From assembly GCF_001298445.1 (NCBI RefSeq), contig NZ_CP012036.1:6325525-6389524 (forward strand): DNA of 64,000 nt, given 5' to 3'. The DNA comes from Nostoc piscinale CENA21. Its GTDB lineage: Bacteria > Cyanobacteriota > Cyanobacteriia > Cyanobacteriales > Nostocaceae. Below are positions 35,801 through 45,250 of this stretch, in pieces (position 1 is the first letter of the stretch; each line of letters starts with the position of its first letter). The position numbers were made by a program, and so were the translations under genes. Below the pieces are notes generated by a model. That model was given only the letters and a program-made list of their open reading frames with translations. It was not told where the DNA came from and ran no database searches.

Positions 35801-37728
35801 ATGTATATTCCTGACTCGCTGCAATTATTTATTAGGTGGATACAAGCATTTGATATTCGTATTTTACAAACAGAGGAAGATGTCGAAAAAAAAGTTTATT
35901 TTGCCAATGTTTCAATATTTGGGTTATCCAGATTCATATCGGCAGAGTAAGTATAGTTTAACCAAAAATAATTCAGAGAACCCAGCCAAACAACTCAAAA
36001 ATGCTCAAATTTATTTTACTACCGATGATGTAGTTCGGCAAAATTCCGACACATCATTGATAATTATTATTTATTTAGCACCAAATACACAATATTTTTC
36101 TGAAGCTATTACCCAAGCTAAATTTTATAGTACTTATCTCAAACCTATATTTTTCATCATTACCAATGGATACAGTTTCAAAATATTCAAATATTTTCCT
36201 TATCATCGAGAAGAACTGATATTTGATGGGATAATTGATACATTGAGAAATAGCCAATTGGCTGAAAATCTTTATTATCAACTTAAATTCGATTTAGTTA
36301 AAAAAAATTCCTAAAACTACAGTCAATAATTTTAAACATCCTGAATTCAGCAGCATAGAAAAATATTTAAGACGACATAAAGAGTTTAGCAATATTTTAG
36401 AAAAGTCTGAATTTGAACCTGCTTTCAAGCAACAAGGTCGTCACTTGACTGTTGTTAAACCAAAAGTGCTGATAGAGTGTAATTTACCACAGGCTTTTGG
36501 CAGAGGTGATTGTGTAATTCAATTCAGTAGCGTGATGCTGAGAGGCTTGAAAATTGCCCTCAACCATCAGCAAATTTTAAGTCAGTTAATGACGGGACTC
36601 GGCACTAAGCCTGAATGGGGTTGTCGTCGTTTTTTAAAACAAATAGATGCAGATACTTTTGAAACTTACTTAGGACAAACAACAGTAATTTTATCTGAGT
36701 TAGAAGTGGCAGATTTATGTTTATGTGTAGATGTTGTTTGTCAGGAATATCAAAATAAAATCATCGAATTTGAAAATCATTTAGAAACATGGGATTTTAA
36801 GTTTGTCGAATTTCTAGATATTAGAGGCTTTCATTTATTTTCTGTAGATGTAAAACTCTGGAAAATCATGCACAATTTTATTAAAAAGTTTAATTACGCT
36901 CAAGGTAAGTCAGAATGGCATTTATTTGACCAAGATAATACCTCTATTCGTGTCAGTCGCGGAATTAGGGATCATGCTTTTATTGTGCCGCGTTTCAGTA
37001 ATGCTTACTCAGCGTTATCTAATAATCAAGTTGATATATTGTACGAAATCAACGATAGCCACATCGCCACATTAGAAAGTAGTAACCTTAATTCTTGGCA
37101 AGAAGATATCGGGATAAAAGGCACATGGACAGCTAAGTATACTAAAACTTGGTTAATCGAAAAATATATTCCGCAAGTAATGAGTTATCACTCGCAAAAG
37201 TTTCAAGTTTTAGAATTTGACTTAGAGAAAAATATCTTAAATTATCACAGACAGCATACAGCATTTAAAGAAATAAATGATGTTAAACATTTGCTGCCTT
37301 ATCTGCGGGATATCCAAGCATGGTTACAGGTATATATTGTAAATATTGCAACTACTTGTATACAGCAATATTACCAAGTATTCACCGATTTGGTGAGAAA
37401 TACCGATGCTGCGATCGCAGGCTTGGATTATATCACAATGAATTTACAAAAAATAATCTGGAAACACCCCTCAGCCGAGATATCTAGAGAAGAAATTTGG
37501 AATTTTAAAGATATTATTTATTGCCTAGATACCCAAGTTGCCAAGATAAATAATTGCAAATATATCGCTAGTTGGGAAGCAGATTTAATTACACGAGTGT
37601 TGATTTGGATTATCGAAAATGGCAAAATTAATCACTCTCAAAGTCAATTAAATGTAGCCAAACAAGCCTTGTTAACACTATGGGAACAATGTCGCTTTGA
37701 AATGCGCCATATCTATCCTTATCGTTAA
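35801..37728 (+). pseudogene. HsdR-N-like restriction-endonuclease-fold protein, two frameshifts
   Basis: Three frames read as one protein of about 641 residues if one A is removed from each of two A8 runs (35886-35893 and 36300-36307). The first piece starts at the ATG at 35801 (MYIPDSLQLFIRWIQAFDIR). The second has FQYLGYPDSYRQSKYSL and AITQAKFYSTYLKPIFFIIT, which resembles the N-terminal nuclease domain of type I restriction R subunits. The third (36445-37728 and upstream) is a 430-residue unknown domain. The expected catalytic EAK motif of the PD-(D/E)xK core reads IIIIYLAPNT, so the nuclease may be dead. No HsdS or HsdM gene is nearby. Confidence 0.7.
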
Positions 37729-37846
37729 TTACCGTAAGTTTTACGTGGTTTAACTTTTCTTGACGAATCAGCTTTCACAGGAAATAGAAATCACACCTAT
37801 TCGCCCCTCTAGGCTAGGATCTTAGTACTGCCAGTGCTTTAATACC

Positions 37847-38230
37847 ATGAATGGATCAAACCGATTAAAGTCAGAATCCTTGCCCATCTCTCAGTCAACC
37901 GAACACTTCCACTCCCACGATGTGGATCATCATGAGCATGGAGATTCCAGTCATTCTCATGTTCATAGTGAAGAGTCGTTACGCAAAATTGTCAATCGGT
38001 TGTCACGCATAGAAGGACATATTCGCGGTATTAAAACAATGGTGCAACAAAGTTCTCCCTGTCCGGATGTATTATTGCAGATTGCCGCAGTTCGAGGCGC
38101 ATTAGATCGAGTTGCCCGCATAGTCTTAGATGAACACTTAACCGAGTGTATTGCCAGAGCAGCGCAAGACGGCAACATAGATGTTGAAATTGAGCAATTA
38201 AAAGCGGCTTTAGATCGATTTATGCCTTAA
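37847..38230 (+). CDS. CsoR/RcnR-family metal-sensing repressor, InrS-like
   Basis: The 127-residue protein has a His-rich N-terminus (HFHSHDVDHHEHGDSSHSH) and then the CsoR-like DUF156 helical domain (LRKIVNRLSRIEGHIRGIKT). Cys in SSPCPDVL and His/Cys in DEHLTECI form the usual metal site. The His-rich tail and site resemble cyanobacterial InrS, which represses a nickel exporter, although the target is not adjacent. Nickel is the best guess; copper or cobalt remain possible. Confidence 0.82.
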   Translation: MNGSNRLKSESLPISQSTEHFHSHDVDHHEHGDSSHSHVHSEESLRKIVNRLSRIEGHIRGIKTMVQQSSPCPDVLLQIAAVRGALDRVARIVLDEHLTECIARAAQDGNIDVEIEQLKAALDRFMP

Positions 38231-38384
38231 TCTGTCTTTCGCCATTATTCAGGTTAGGCAGAAGCCGAAATTTTAATCTTGTTACAAATCTCAATATATT
38301 TTGACTGCCAGAAATTTTCTGTCAGCGAAAATTAATAACTCAATAAAAATTCATCTTTTTGAGTTCAAGTCTCTATCTTAGGGA

Positions 38385-38535
38385 CTTACGCAGTGAGACG
38401 AAAAATCAAGGGTTTTGGGAAGGGTGTAAGGGCAAAATCAAGTCAAAAAATTCTCTGACTTTTGACTTCTCCATAAGAATCTACTTATTCAAAACCCTTA
38501 CACCCCACACCCTTAAACCCAATCATTAGTATGTG
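38385..38535. repeat. MITE-like inverted repeat region
   Basis: Starting at GGGACTTACGCA, a motif found at many Nostoc intergenic repeats, the region has facing arms AAGGGTTTTGGGAAGGGTGT (about 38409) and CAAAACCCTTACACCCC (about 38489). These can pair over most of their length. There is no open frame, consistent with a small non-autonomous repeat. Confidence 0.5.
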
Positions 38536-38555
38536 AATTACAAGTTATATGTCTT

Positions 38556-38597
38556 ACCGCAGTGCTGCAATTAACAAACAGAACTGCGGTTATTTTT
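38556..38597 (+). terminator. intrinsic terminator without an obvious gene
   Basis: ACCGCAGT (38556-38563) pairs with ACTGCGGT (38583-38590), followed by TATTTTTT. The nearest upstream plus-strand gene ends 325 bases earlier, so it terminates either a long csoR-like 3' region or an unannotated RNA. Confidence 0.6.
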
Positions 38598-39100
38598 TAA
38601 GAAATGATTAATATATACGACTGTGCAAGTTTTCGTAGTGTACGTTAGCGCATATATTTTGCAACAGTTTATACTTCTATGCTCACCGAAACACTTTTCG
38701 GCTATTTAGCTATGGACTTATATCAGCATTTTTAAATTAGACTTGCTGGTGATTAATTACATAACTAAATTTACAGTATGAACTATGAGCGTCTGCTGAA
38801 TTATGCTTGAAGGCCATTGCAGTGAAGCTTTAGAACTTATTTAAGGCAGATAAAACAACCTTTACAAGAAGTTAATTTCACTACAATGGGATTTTTTGTA
38901 TTGACTATATGGAAGACTAATGTCAGAAAATGTTGACTTTCTCAACATTTCTTTAGATAATTTGAGGGTATGTAGCGTCAAAATGAAATTAGTTCCGTAT
39001 AGCAAAATACAAAACCCTAGCCACAAGTCTAATCTCTGTCATGTTTGTTTCCCATGATAAGTGGGAATACTATCTACGTATAAATGTGTGAGAACAAATC
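38598..39100. other. intergenic region with a perfect 9-bp hairpin and a possible 45-codon frame
   Basis: Within this stretch AAATGTTGA (38928-38936) pairs with TCAACATTT (38942-38950). An ATG at 38920 after GGAAG opens 45 codons to 39057 (MSENVDFLNISLDNL...HVCFP). This could be a small protein but has no other support. No other feature is seen. Confidence 0.3.
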
Positions 39101-39337
39101 ATGAGTGTGAATACGGTGCCCTCTATCAATTACTACTCTCTAGATGTAATCCAAGACGAAGCACGCCGACTGGTGCAGAAGGGGATGGTTAGCCGACAAC
39201 AGCCAATATATACACTCTGCCAATACATCCCAGCGAGAGAGTGGGTGTGCGTTGAATGTGAGTTGGAAAAATGCGATTTTCTATTGCGCGATCGCATTGG
39301 CGACCTCATCGGTCGTGAACAATGGGACAATGACTAA
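39101..39337 (+). CDS. DUF4327 family protein
   Basis: The 78-residue protein matches the cyanobacterial DUF4327 family: NYYSLDVIQDEARRLVQKGM, then REWVCVECELEKCDFLLRD and a terminal LIGREQWDND. Function unknown; soluble. It stands alone between two long intergenic regions. Confidence 0.8.
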   Translation: MSVNTVPSINYYSLDVIQDEARRLVQKGMVSRQQPIYTLCQYIPAREWVCVECELEKCDFLLRDRIGDLIGREQWDND

Positions 39338-39533
39338 TCAGTCTATGATTTCAGATTTTGGATTGGGAGTATATTTTTTGCATGTTTAACTTGGACACAG
39401 AAAAATTTACCGCCCACCTCACTGAAGCTATAGCTATAGTCTCTAGTTTTTTACTACAAATATTCCCTGATCCAGAGTCTTCTATTATTTTTCTTGGCAA
39501 ATAAAGATTGCAGAACAATTAAAGTTTGATTTA

Positions 39534-39690
39534 AACAACTTTTCTCAACAGCATTGACGAAATCATAGCCCACAGTGAATTTATCAAGAAAAGTTGTTGC
39601 GTAAATCCACTTGCGAGACTGTGAATATTTTATCTAAATTAACTTACCGGAGCGGTGTTTTATCTTTAACTGCTCCGGTAATTTTTTTTT
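39534..39690 (+). ncRNA. candidate structured small RNA or long 3' region
   Basis: Two structures lie in order in a gene-free stretch. AACAACTTTTCT (39534-39545) pairs perfectly with AGAAAAGTTGTT (39587-39598). A strong intrinsic terminator follows: TTACCGGAGC (39644-39653) with GCTCCGGTAA (39672-39681) and nine T (39682-39690). The terminator is 300 bases past the DUF4327 stop, too far for a normal 3' end, so a plus-strand RNA ending at 39690 is plausible. No promoter was identified. Confidence 0.4.
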
Positions 39691-39966
39691 GAGAGACGGA
39701 ATTTTAACTCTTTAACCCGTAGCAGTCTTATTTGATATGTGAACAAAAGAGACAAGGGAGAGAAATGTTTGTGAATCATTGAGAATTGCTCTGTCACTTG
39801 TCAACTGTCACGAGTAGGAAGTAGGGGAGAATATTCTACGGTTTTTACATAGATGTTTCGATATATGAAAAATCGGCAGAACAAGATATTACGCACAAAG
39901 ATCATCAAAGCATCTCATAAATAACCGTAAAGTTTTTGTTACATACTTATAAACTTTACCACCAAG

Positions 39967-41031
39967 TTAAATTTTTACCTCAATGTAATTACTGATTTTT
40001 TTAGCTTTACTAACTTGGGTAGTACTACCCCGTTTGACTAAAAACGGAGATAAAAGAATATTGTCTACAGCTTTTTCTTCAAATAAGTCAAGCAACATAG
40101 TCATAGCCAATTCGCCCATTTCTACCATACGTTGACTGACTGTTGTGAGTGCTGGTGTGATGTAACTGGCAAGCGCAATATTATCAAATCCCACAAGGCT
40201 CAAGTCTTGCGGAACGGAAATACCTAGTTCTTTACAAGCTAAAAGAGCGCCGACAGCAACCATATCGTTGTAGCAAAAAATGCCAGTTACGCCAGCCGCT
40301 ACTAATTGGGGTAGGAGTTGTTTACCGATATCAAAATCGCTGATTGTTTGACTGTCTCGCTGGGGAATGGCTACCCAATCTTGATTTGCTGATAACTTTG
40401 CTTGAGATAGCGCCAGATGATATCCTTCTAGGCGTTGTTGGTCTGCTTTGCTACTATCACCTACTCCTATATAGCCAATCCGAGTGTGTCCTAAATCTAG
40501 GAGATGTTCTACAGCTACACAGCCGCCTAAGCGATCATCTATGGCAACTGAGTGAAAGGTTTCGTTGTGAGCTTCCGTATCGATGTTAATCAGAACTGTT
40601 GGCACAGTAAGTTGGGTTAATCGCTTGTTATGGTTTTTGCCAATGCGCGAGTCAGCGACTAAAATTCCATCTACTCGGCGGTAATGAAAATTCTCAATAG
40701 CGGCTATTTCCTGGTCAAAATCTCCATGTGACGCATTTAACAACACATTCAAGCCGGCTTTTCTGGCTACTTGTTCAATTCCTTCTACTAGTTCACCAAA
40801 AAAGGGATCGGCGATGGACGTAACAATTACCCCAACGGTATAAGTGCGCTGATTTTGTAAACTTTGGGCGATCGCATTCGGTACGTAGTTCATTTCCTGC
40901 GCCAGTTTTTTGATTTCTTCCCGCACTTTGGCGCTAATTAAAGGGCTGTCTCGTAAAGCGCGTGAAACCGTGGAATGAGAAACGCCTGCTTTGCGAGCAA
41001 TATCTTCAATGGAAATCTTTCGCTTACTCAT
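39967..41031 (-). CDS. frtR: LacI-family repressor of fructose/sugar uptake, FrtR-like
   Basis: The ~354-residue regulator has the LacI helix-turn-helix (ISIEDIARKAGVSHSTVSRA) and hinge (MNYVPNAIAQSLQ). The ribose-binding-like effector domain follows (VGVIVTSIADPFFGELVEG, FCYNDMVAVGALLA, LVGFDNI). It is divergent from an ABC sugar importer whose order matches the frtRABC locus of Anabaena variabilis, where FrtR represses fructose uptake. The ATG at 41031 is preferred over an upstream TTG at 41061. Two facing operators lie in the shared intergenic region. Confidence 0.85.
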   Translation of the reverse strand: MSKRKISIEDIARKAGVSHSTVSRALRDSPLISAKVREEIKKLAQEMNYVPNAIAQSLQNQRTYTVGVIVTSIADPFFGELVEGIEQVARKAGLNVLLNASHGDFDQEIAAIENFHYRRVDGILVADSRIGKNHNKRLTQLTVPTVLINIDTEAHNETFHSVAIDDRLGGCVAVEHLLDLGHTRIGYIGVGDSSKADQQRLEGYHLALSQAKLSANQDWVAIPQRDSQTISDFDIGKQLLPQLVAAGVTGIFCYNDMVAVGALLACKELGISVPQDLSLVGFDNIALASYITPALTTVSQRMVEMGELAMTMLLDLFEEKAVDNILLSPFLVKRGSTTQVSKAKKISNYIEVKI

Positions 41032-41237
41032 ATTGACCACTGCTGTTGATGAGAAGGACAAAGAACCCAGAATTCAGAATACCGCCTCTGGGAGTTAGGC
41101 AAGTTTTTTTATTTTCCCAGATTAAAATCATCGGCTTGCAACCCTGATAGTAAATTCATTGACACAGAAACGATTTGGGCTTCTGGCGGCTGAATTTTGG
41201 ATTCTGTTTCAGTTACTTAAATAAAATTAACACGATT

Positions 41238-41293
41238 TTTATGCACAGGTGTGCAAAAATAAAAATCATCACTCATGCACACCTGTGCATAAA
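41238..41293. promoter_or_regulatory. twin LacI-type operators
   Basis: TTTATGCACAGGTGTGCA (41238-41255) has its exact reverse complement at 41276-41293. Each copy is itself a near-perfect palindrome with core TGCACA-GG-TGTGCA (41242-41255 and 41276-41289). Centres are 34 bases apart. They lie between frtR and frtA and are the obvious binding sites for FrtR, perhaps by a looped or side-by-side pair of dimers. Confidence 0.75.
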
Positions 41294-41454
41294 ACAAATC
41301 TACCGAAGAGGCAGAGAAGAAAGTGAATATCTATCGTTAGGAGAACGCAGAAAACAGGAGTTAAACGGCAAAATTAAAAGATGATCTCAGATAAATTAAC
41401 ATTTCTACACATATTTCGAGTTTTACAAACTGTTTTATTAGGATGTAGGTGAAT

Positions 41455-42440
41455 GTGAACAAGAAAGCAATAGCAGCGACTTTATTAAGTATTGTCAGTG
41501 GTACTTTAGTTAGCTGCACCAATGTTTCTCCCAACACTGAAGCAAAAAAATGTATCTGATATAAGTACACACAATACTAAATTACGATCTGTTGGTGTAT
41601 CCCTGGGCGATTTAAGTAATCCTTTCTTCGTCGTTATGGCAAAAGGCGCGGAGACAGAAGCCAAAAAAAATCGGTGGTAATGATGTCAGAGTCACTGTAG
41701 TTTCTAGCGGCTATGACTTGAATCAGCAATTTAATCAAATTGAAAACTTCGTCGCTGCGAATACTGACATGATTATTCTCAACGCGGCTGATAGTAAAGG
41801 TATTAGACCAGCAGTTGAGCAAGCCAGAAAAGCAGGCAAGATTGTGATTGCGGTAGACACAGGCGTAGACGCAGAGGTAGATGCTACCGTCACCACCAAT
41901 AACTTGCAAGCCGGAGAAATCAGCTGTCAATATATTGCCGATCGCCTCAAAGGTAAAGGTAATGTCGTTATAGTCAACGGGCCGCCAGTCGCTTCCGTCA
42001 TTCAGCGAGTTGATGGCTGCTTAAAAGTCTTAGCTAAATATCCCGATATCAAAATCCTTTCTAAAGACCAAAACGCCGAAGGTAGCCGGGATGGTGGACT
42101 GAGAGTCATGAGTGACTTGCTAGTAACTTTCCCCAAAATTGATGCTGTTTTTGCCATCAACGACCCCAGTGGCGTGGGAGTAGATTTAGCTGCCAACCAA
42201 GCCAAACGCCAAGAATTTTTCATTGTCGGAGTGGATGGTGCGCCAGAAGCAATTGAAGCGATCGCTGCTAACGATAGCCTATATGCTGCCACCGCCACTC
42301 AAAATCCTAGAGGGATGACGGCAACCGCAGTGCAAGTTGGCAACGATATTTTAAACGGCAAAAAACCTGCATCACCCAACATTTTGATTCCGGCCAAGTT
42401 GATTACGAAAGAGAACGTCAGTACTTCTACTGGTTGGTAG
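41455..42440 (+). pseudogene. frtA: ribose-type periplasmic sugar-binding protein FrtA, two frameshifts
   Basis: The GTG at 41455 (another GTG lies at 41449) begins a lipoprotein signal (KKAIAATLLSIVSGTLVSC). The mature protein then needs one A removed from an A7 run (41544-41550) and one from an A8 run (41663-41670) to continue. With both corrections it is a 327-residue Peripla_BP_4 protein with VGVSLGDLSNPFFVVMAKGA, the sugar-site region AVDTGVDAEVDATVTTNN and FIVGVDGAPEAIEA. It would deliver sugar to FrtB/FrtC. As sequenced, no full product can be made without slippage. Confidence 0.85.
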
Positions 42441-42499
42441 AAGAGGCAGGGGTTTAGGGGTGTAAGGGTGTAAGGGTACAGGGGGAAAATTAATCTTCC

Positions 42500-42590
42500 T
42501 GACTCAGCACTCAGCGAGAAGTTGCGTGCGCGGGTTCCCCGCGTTGAGCAAACTTCGGTGACTCATTACTCAACACTCAGCACTTAATCA
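42500..42590. repeat. GC-rich inverted repeat between frtA and frtB
   Basis: AGTTGCGTGCGCGGG and CCCGCGTTGAGCAAACT form an imperfect hairpin, flanked by CTCAGCACT-type short repeats. This is Nostoc-type intergenic repeat DNA lying inside the transport operon. Confidence 0.5.
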
Positions 42591-42592
42591 TC

Positions 42593-44146
42593 ATGACAAC
42601 AAATATTCAAACTGATTTTCTGCCGATGGCGACAGCCATCCCTGTACTAGAGATGCAGGGGATTGCCAAACGATTTCATGGTGTTCCGGCTTTGCAAGGT
42701 GTAAACTTGACCATTTATCCCGGCGAAGTTCACGCCCTGATGGGTGAAAATGGGGCAGGTAAAAGCACATTAATGAAAATTCTCGCTGGGGCTTACATTG
42801 CCGATGAAGGAGAGATTCGCATTAATGGTCAATCGGTGAAAATTACCGACCCAGGGACAGCCAGACAAGCGGGTATTAATCTGATTTATCAAGAACTGAA
42901 TGTTGCACCCAACTTAAGCGTTACCGAAAACATATTTATGGGGAGCGAGTTGCAGAGGGGTCAGTTTTTAGACCGCAAAACGATGGAACTCGAAGCCCAG
43001 CAAGTGCTAGATAGTTTGGGAGCGACTTTTACACCACAAACTATTGTTGGCACATTAGCGATCGCCGAACAACAGCAAGTCGAAATCGCCAGGGCGCTGA
43101 AAGATAAAAGCCGGATTTTGGTGATGGATGAACCAACAGCCGCCTTATCTGACCGTGAGACGGAACGCTTGTTTGAAGTGATTCGCAAACTCCGCAACGA
43201 TGGCATTGCCATTATCTATATCAGTCATCGGATGGAAGAAATCTATGCTTTGGCTGACCGCATTAGTGTGTTGCGTGATGGTCAATATATTGGCAGTTTG
43301 ACTCGTGATGAAATTTCGCCACAACGGTTAGTACAGATGATGGTCGGTCGTTCCATGCAGGACTTTTACGAACATCAAAGACAAAAGAATCCTGGTGGAG
43401 TGGTGCTAGAAGTCAGAAATATTACTGATGGACGCAAAATTCAGCCGACGAGTTTTCAACTGCGGGCTGGGGAAATTTTAGGATTATCTGGGTTAGTGGG
43501 TGCAGGACGGACAGAGGTATCGCGGTTAATTTTTGGTGCTGACCGCAAAGCTAGTGGAGAAATATTCCTGAATGGCAAAAAACTAGAGATTAATTCGCCC
43601 AGTGATGCGATCGCCGCAGGTATTGGCTACGTCCCAGAAGACCGCAAAGACCAAGGTTTATTTCTGGAAATGAGTTCCCGAAAGAATATTGGACTGAATA
43701 GACTCAAGCAAGATGCCAACCTTGGCATTGTCAACTGGGGTTCAGTTAATCAGATTGCCACAGAAGCCGTCGAAAACTTCCATATCCGACTAGCTAACTT
43801 AGAAATTCGCGCCGTGGATTTATCTGGAGGGAATCAACAAAAACTCCTGCTGGCGCGGTGGTTAGCCATTAACCCCAGAGTATTGATGCTAGATGAACCA
43901 ACACGCGGCGTAGATATTGGGGCGAAAAGCGAAATTTACCGGATTATTAGCGATTTAGCCGCCCAAGGAGTCGCCATTTTGATGGTGTCTAGTGAATTGC
44001 CCGAAATTGTTGGGATGAGCGATCGCGTTTTAGTCATGCGCGAAGGAAAGTTAGTCGGCGAACTCGACGACAGCCCAGGCAAAGAAATCACCCAAGAAAA
44101 CATTATGCACTATGCAACTGGAGCATCGGAGGTAACAGCATCATGA
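42593..44146 (+). CDS. frtB: sugar ABC transporter ATP-binding protein FrtB
   Basis: The 517-residue protein has two ABC domains, as in RbsA-type ATPases. The first has GENGAGKST, LAIAEQQQVEIARAL and VMDEPTAALS. The second has a degenerate Walker A (GLVGAGRTE), LSGGNQQKLLLARWL and MLDEPTRGVDIG. It powers the FrtC permease. It overlaps frtC by four bases (ATGA), so the two are translationally coupled. Confidence 0.93.
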   Translation: MTTNIQTDFLPMATAIPVLEMQGIAKRFHGVPALQGVNLTIYPGEVHALMGENGAGKSTLMKILAGAYIADEGEIRINGQSVKITDPGTARQAGINLIYQELNVAPNLSVTENIFMGSELQRGQFLDRKTMELEAQQVLDSLGATFTPQTIVGTLAIAEQQQVEIARALKDKSRILVMDEPTAALSDRETERLFEVIRKLRNDGIAIIYISHRMEEIYALADRISVLRDGQYIGSLTRDEISPQRLVQMMVGRSMQDFYEHQRQKNPGGVVLEVRNITDGRKIQPTSFQLRAGEILGLSGLVGAGRTEVSRLIFGADRKASGEIFLNGKKLEINSPSDAIAAGIGYVPEDRKDQGLFLEMSSRKNIGLNRLKQDANLGIVNWGSVNQIATEAVENFHIRLANLEIRAVDLSGGNQQKLLLARWLAINPRVLMLDEPTRGVDIGAKSEIYRIISDLAAQGVAILMVSSELPEIVGMSDRVLVMREGKLVGELDDSPGKEITQENIMHYATGASEVTAS

Positions 44147-45141
44147 GTCAAACCTTAAGACCTGTCAACAATAGACCTAACCAAAATTCCGCAGCCAGTC
44201 GGCGTAAATCCATCAACAACTTTTTGCAAGTTGCGGGCATTTTACCGATTCTCGTCATCATCTGCATCTTATTTTCCCTGCTGAGTCCCAACTTTTTCAC
44301 AGCTGGTAACGCCGTCAACATCTTACGTCAGGCATCTATTAATATTGTGCTGGCCACAGGGATGACATTTGTGATTCTCACTGGTGGGATTGACCTTTCT
44401 GTTGGTTCTATCTTGGCGGTATCTGCGGTAGTTGCAGTGTTAGTCTCTCTCATCCCTGTATTGGGTTGGTTAGCTGTTCCAGCTGCTTTATTGACAGGAT
44501 TATGTTTGGGTTTAGTGAATGGTGCATTAATCACCTTTTTGGATGTTCCACCGTTTATTGTCACCTTGGGTTCATTAACAGCCTTACGGGGTGCTGCTTA
44601 TTTAGTTGCCAATGGCACAACAGTTATTAACCGCAACATTAACTTTGCTTGGGTAGGTAATAGCTACGTCGGCCCTCTGCCTTGGTTAGTTATCCTTGCT
44701 TTATTAACTGTGGCTGTGAGTTGGTTTGTACTGAGACAGACAGTTTTAGGTGTGCAAATATACGCTGTTGGTGGTAACGAACGAGCCGCCAGATTAACAG
44801 GTATTAAAGTCAATCGTGTGTTGCTGTTTGTTTATGGTGTCAGTGGGTTGCTTGCAGGTTTAGCTGGAGTTATGAGTGCTAGTCGCTTGTACAGTGCTAC
44901 AGGGATGTTAGGACAAGGTTATGAACTAGATGCGATCGCTGCCGTCATCCTCGGTGGAACCAGCTTTACAGGTGGTATCGGTACAATTGGCGGCACACTC
45001 TTGGGTGCATTAATCATTGCCGTTCTTAACAACGGTTTGACCCTGTTGAATATGTCTTACTTCTGGCAACTCGTTGTGAAAGGCTTAGTAATCATTGCCG
45101 CAGTCATGATTGATAGACTCCGCAGACGTTCCAGAAGGTAA
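44143..45141 (+). CDS. frtC: sugar ABC transporter permease FrtC
   Basis: The 332-residue membrane protein is of the RbsC family, with about eight to ten helices. The family loop FVILTGGIDLSVGSILAVSA and the EAA-like GGTSFTGGIGTIGGTLLGAL are present. It forms the membrane channel of the Frt importer. Its start overlaps the frtB stop. Confidence 0.93.
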   Translation: MSQTLRPVNNRPNQNSAASRRKSINNFLQVAGILPILVIICILFSLLSPNFFTAGNAVNILRQASINIVLATGMTFVILTGGIDLSVGSILAVSAVVAVLVSLIPVLGWLAVPAALLTGLCLGLVNGALITFLDVPPFIVTLGSLTALRGAAYLVANGTTVINRNINFAWVGNSYVGPLPWLVILALLTVAVSWFVLRQTVLGVQIYAVGGNERAARLTGIKVNRVLLFVYGVSGLLAGLAGVMSASRLYSATGMLGQGYELDAIAAVILGGTSFTGGIGTIGGTLLGALIIAVLNNGLTLLNMSYFWQLVVKGLVIIAAVMIDRLRRRSRR

Positions 45142-45250
45142 AAGAAAGCAGGAGGCAGAAAGGGCAAAGGTTTCAACTCTTCTCCTCTCTGCGCCTCCGC
45201 GTCTGGGCGTGAATCACTCATGATCTTATTCCCCAACACCAAATACAACC

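Noticed and set aside
35850..36314. Separate 154-residue gene
   Set aside because: Its upstream 49-codon frame and downstream frame continue one protein through two A8 runs; treated as one frameshifted gene.
41175..41384. 69-codon plus-strand frame over the frt operators
   Set aside because: It runs through the operator palindromes and has no protein-like features.
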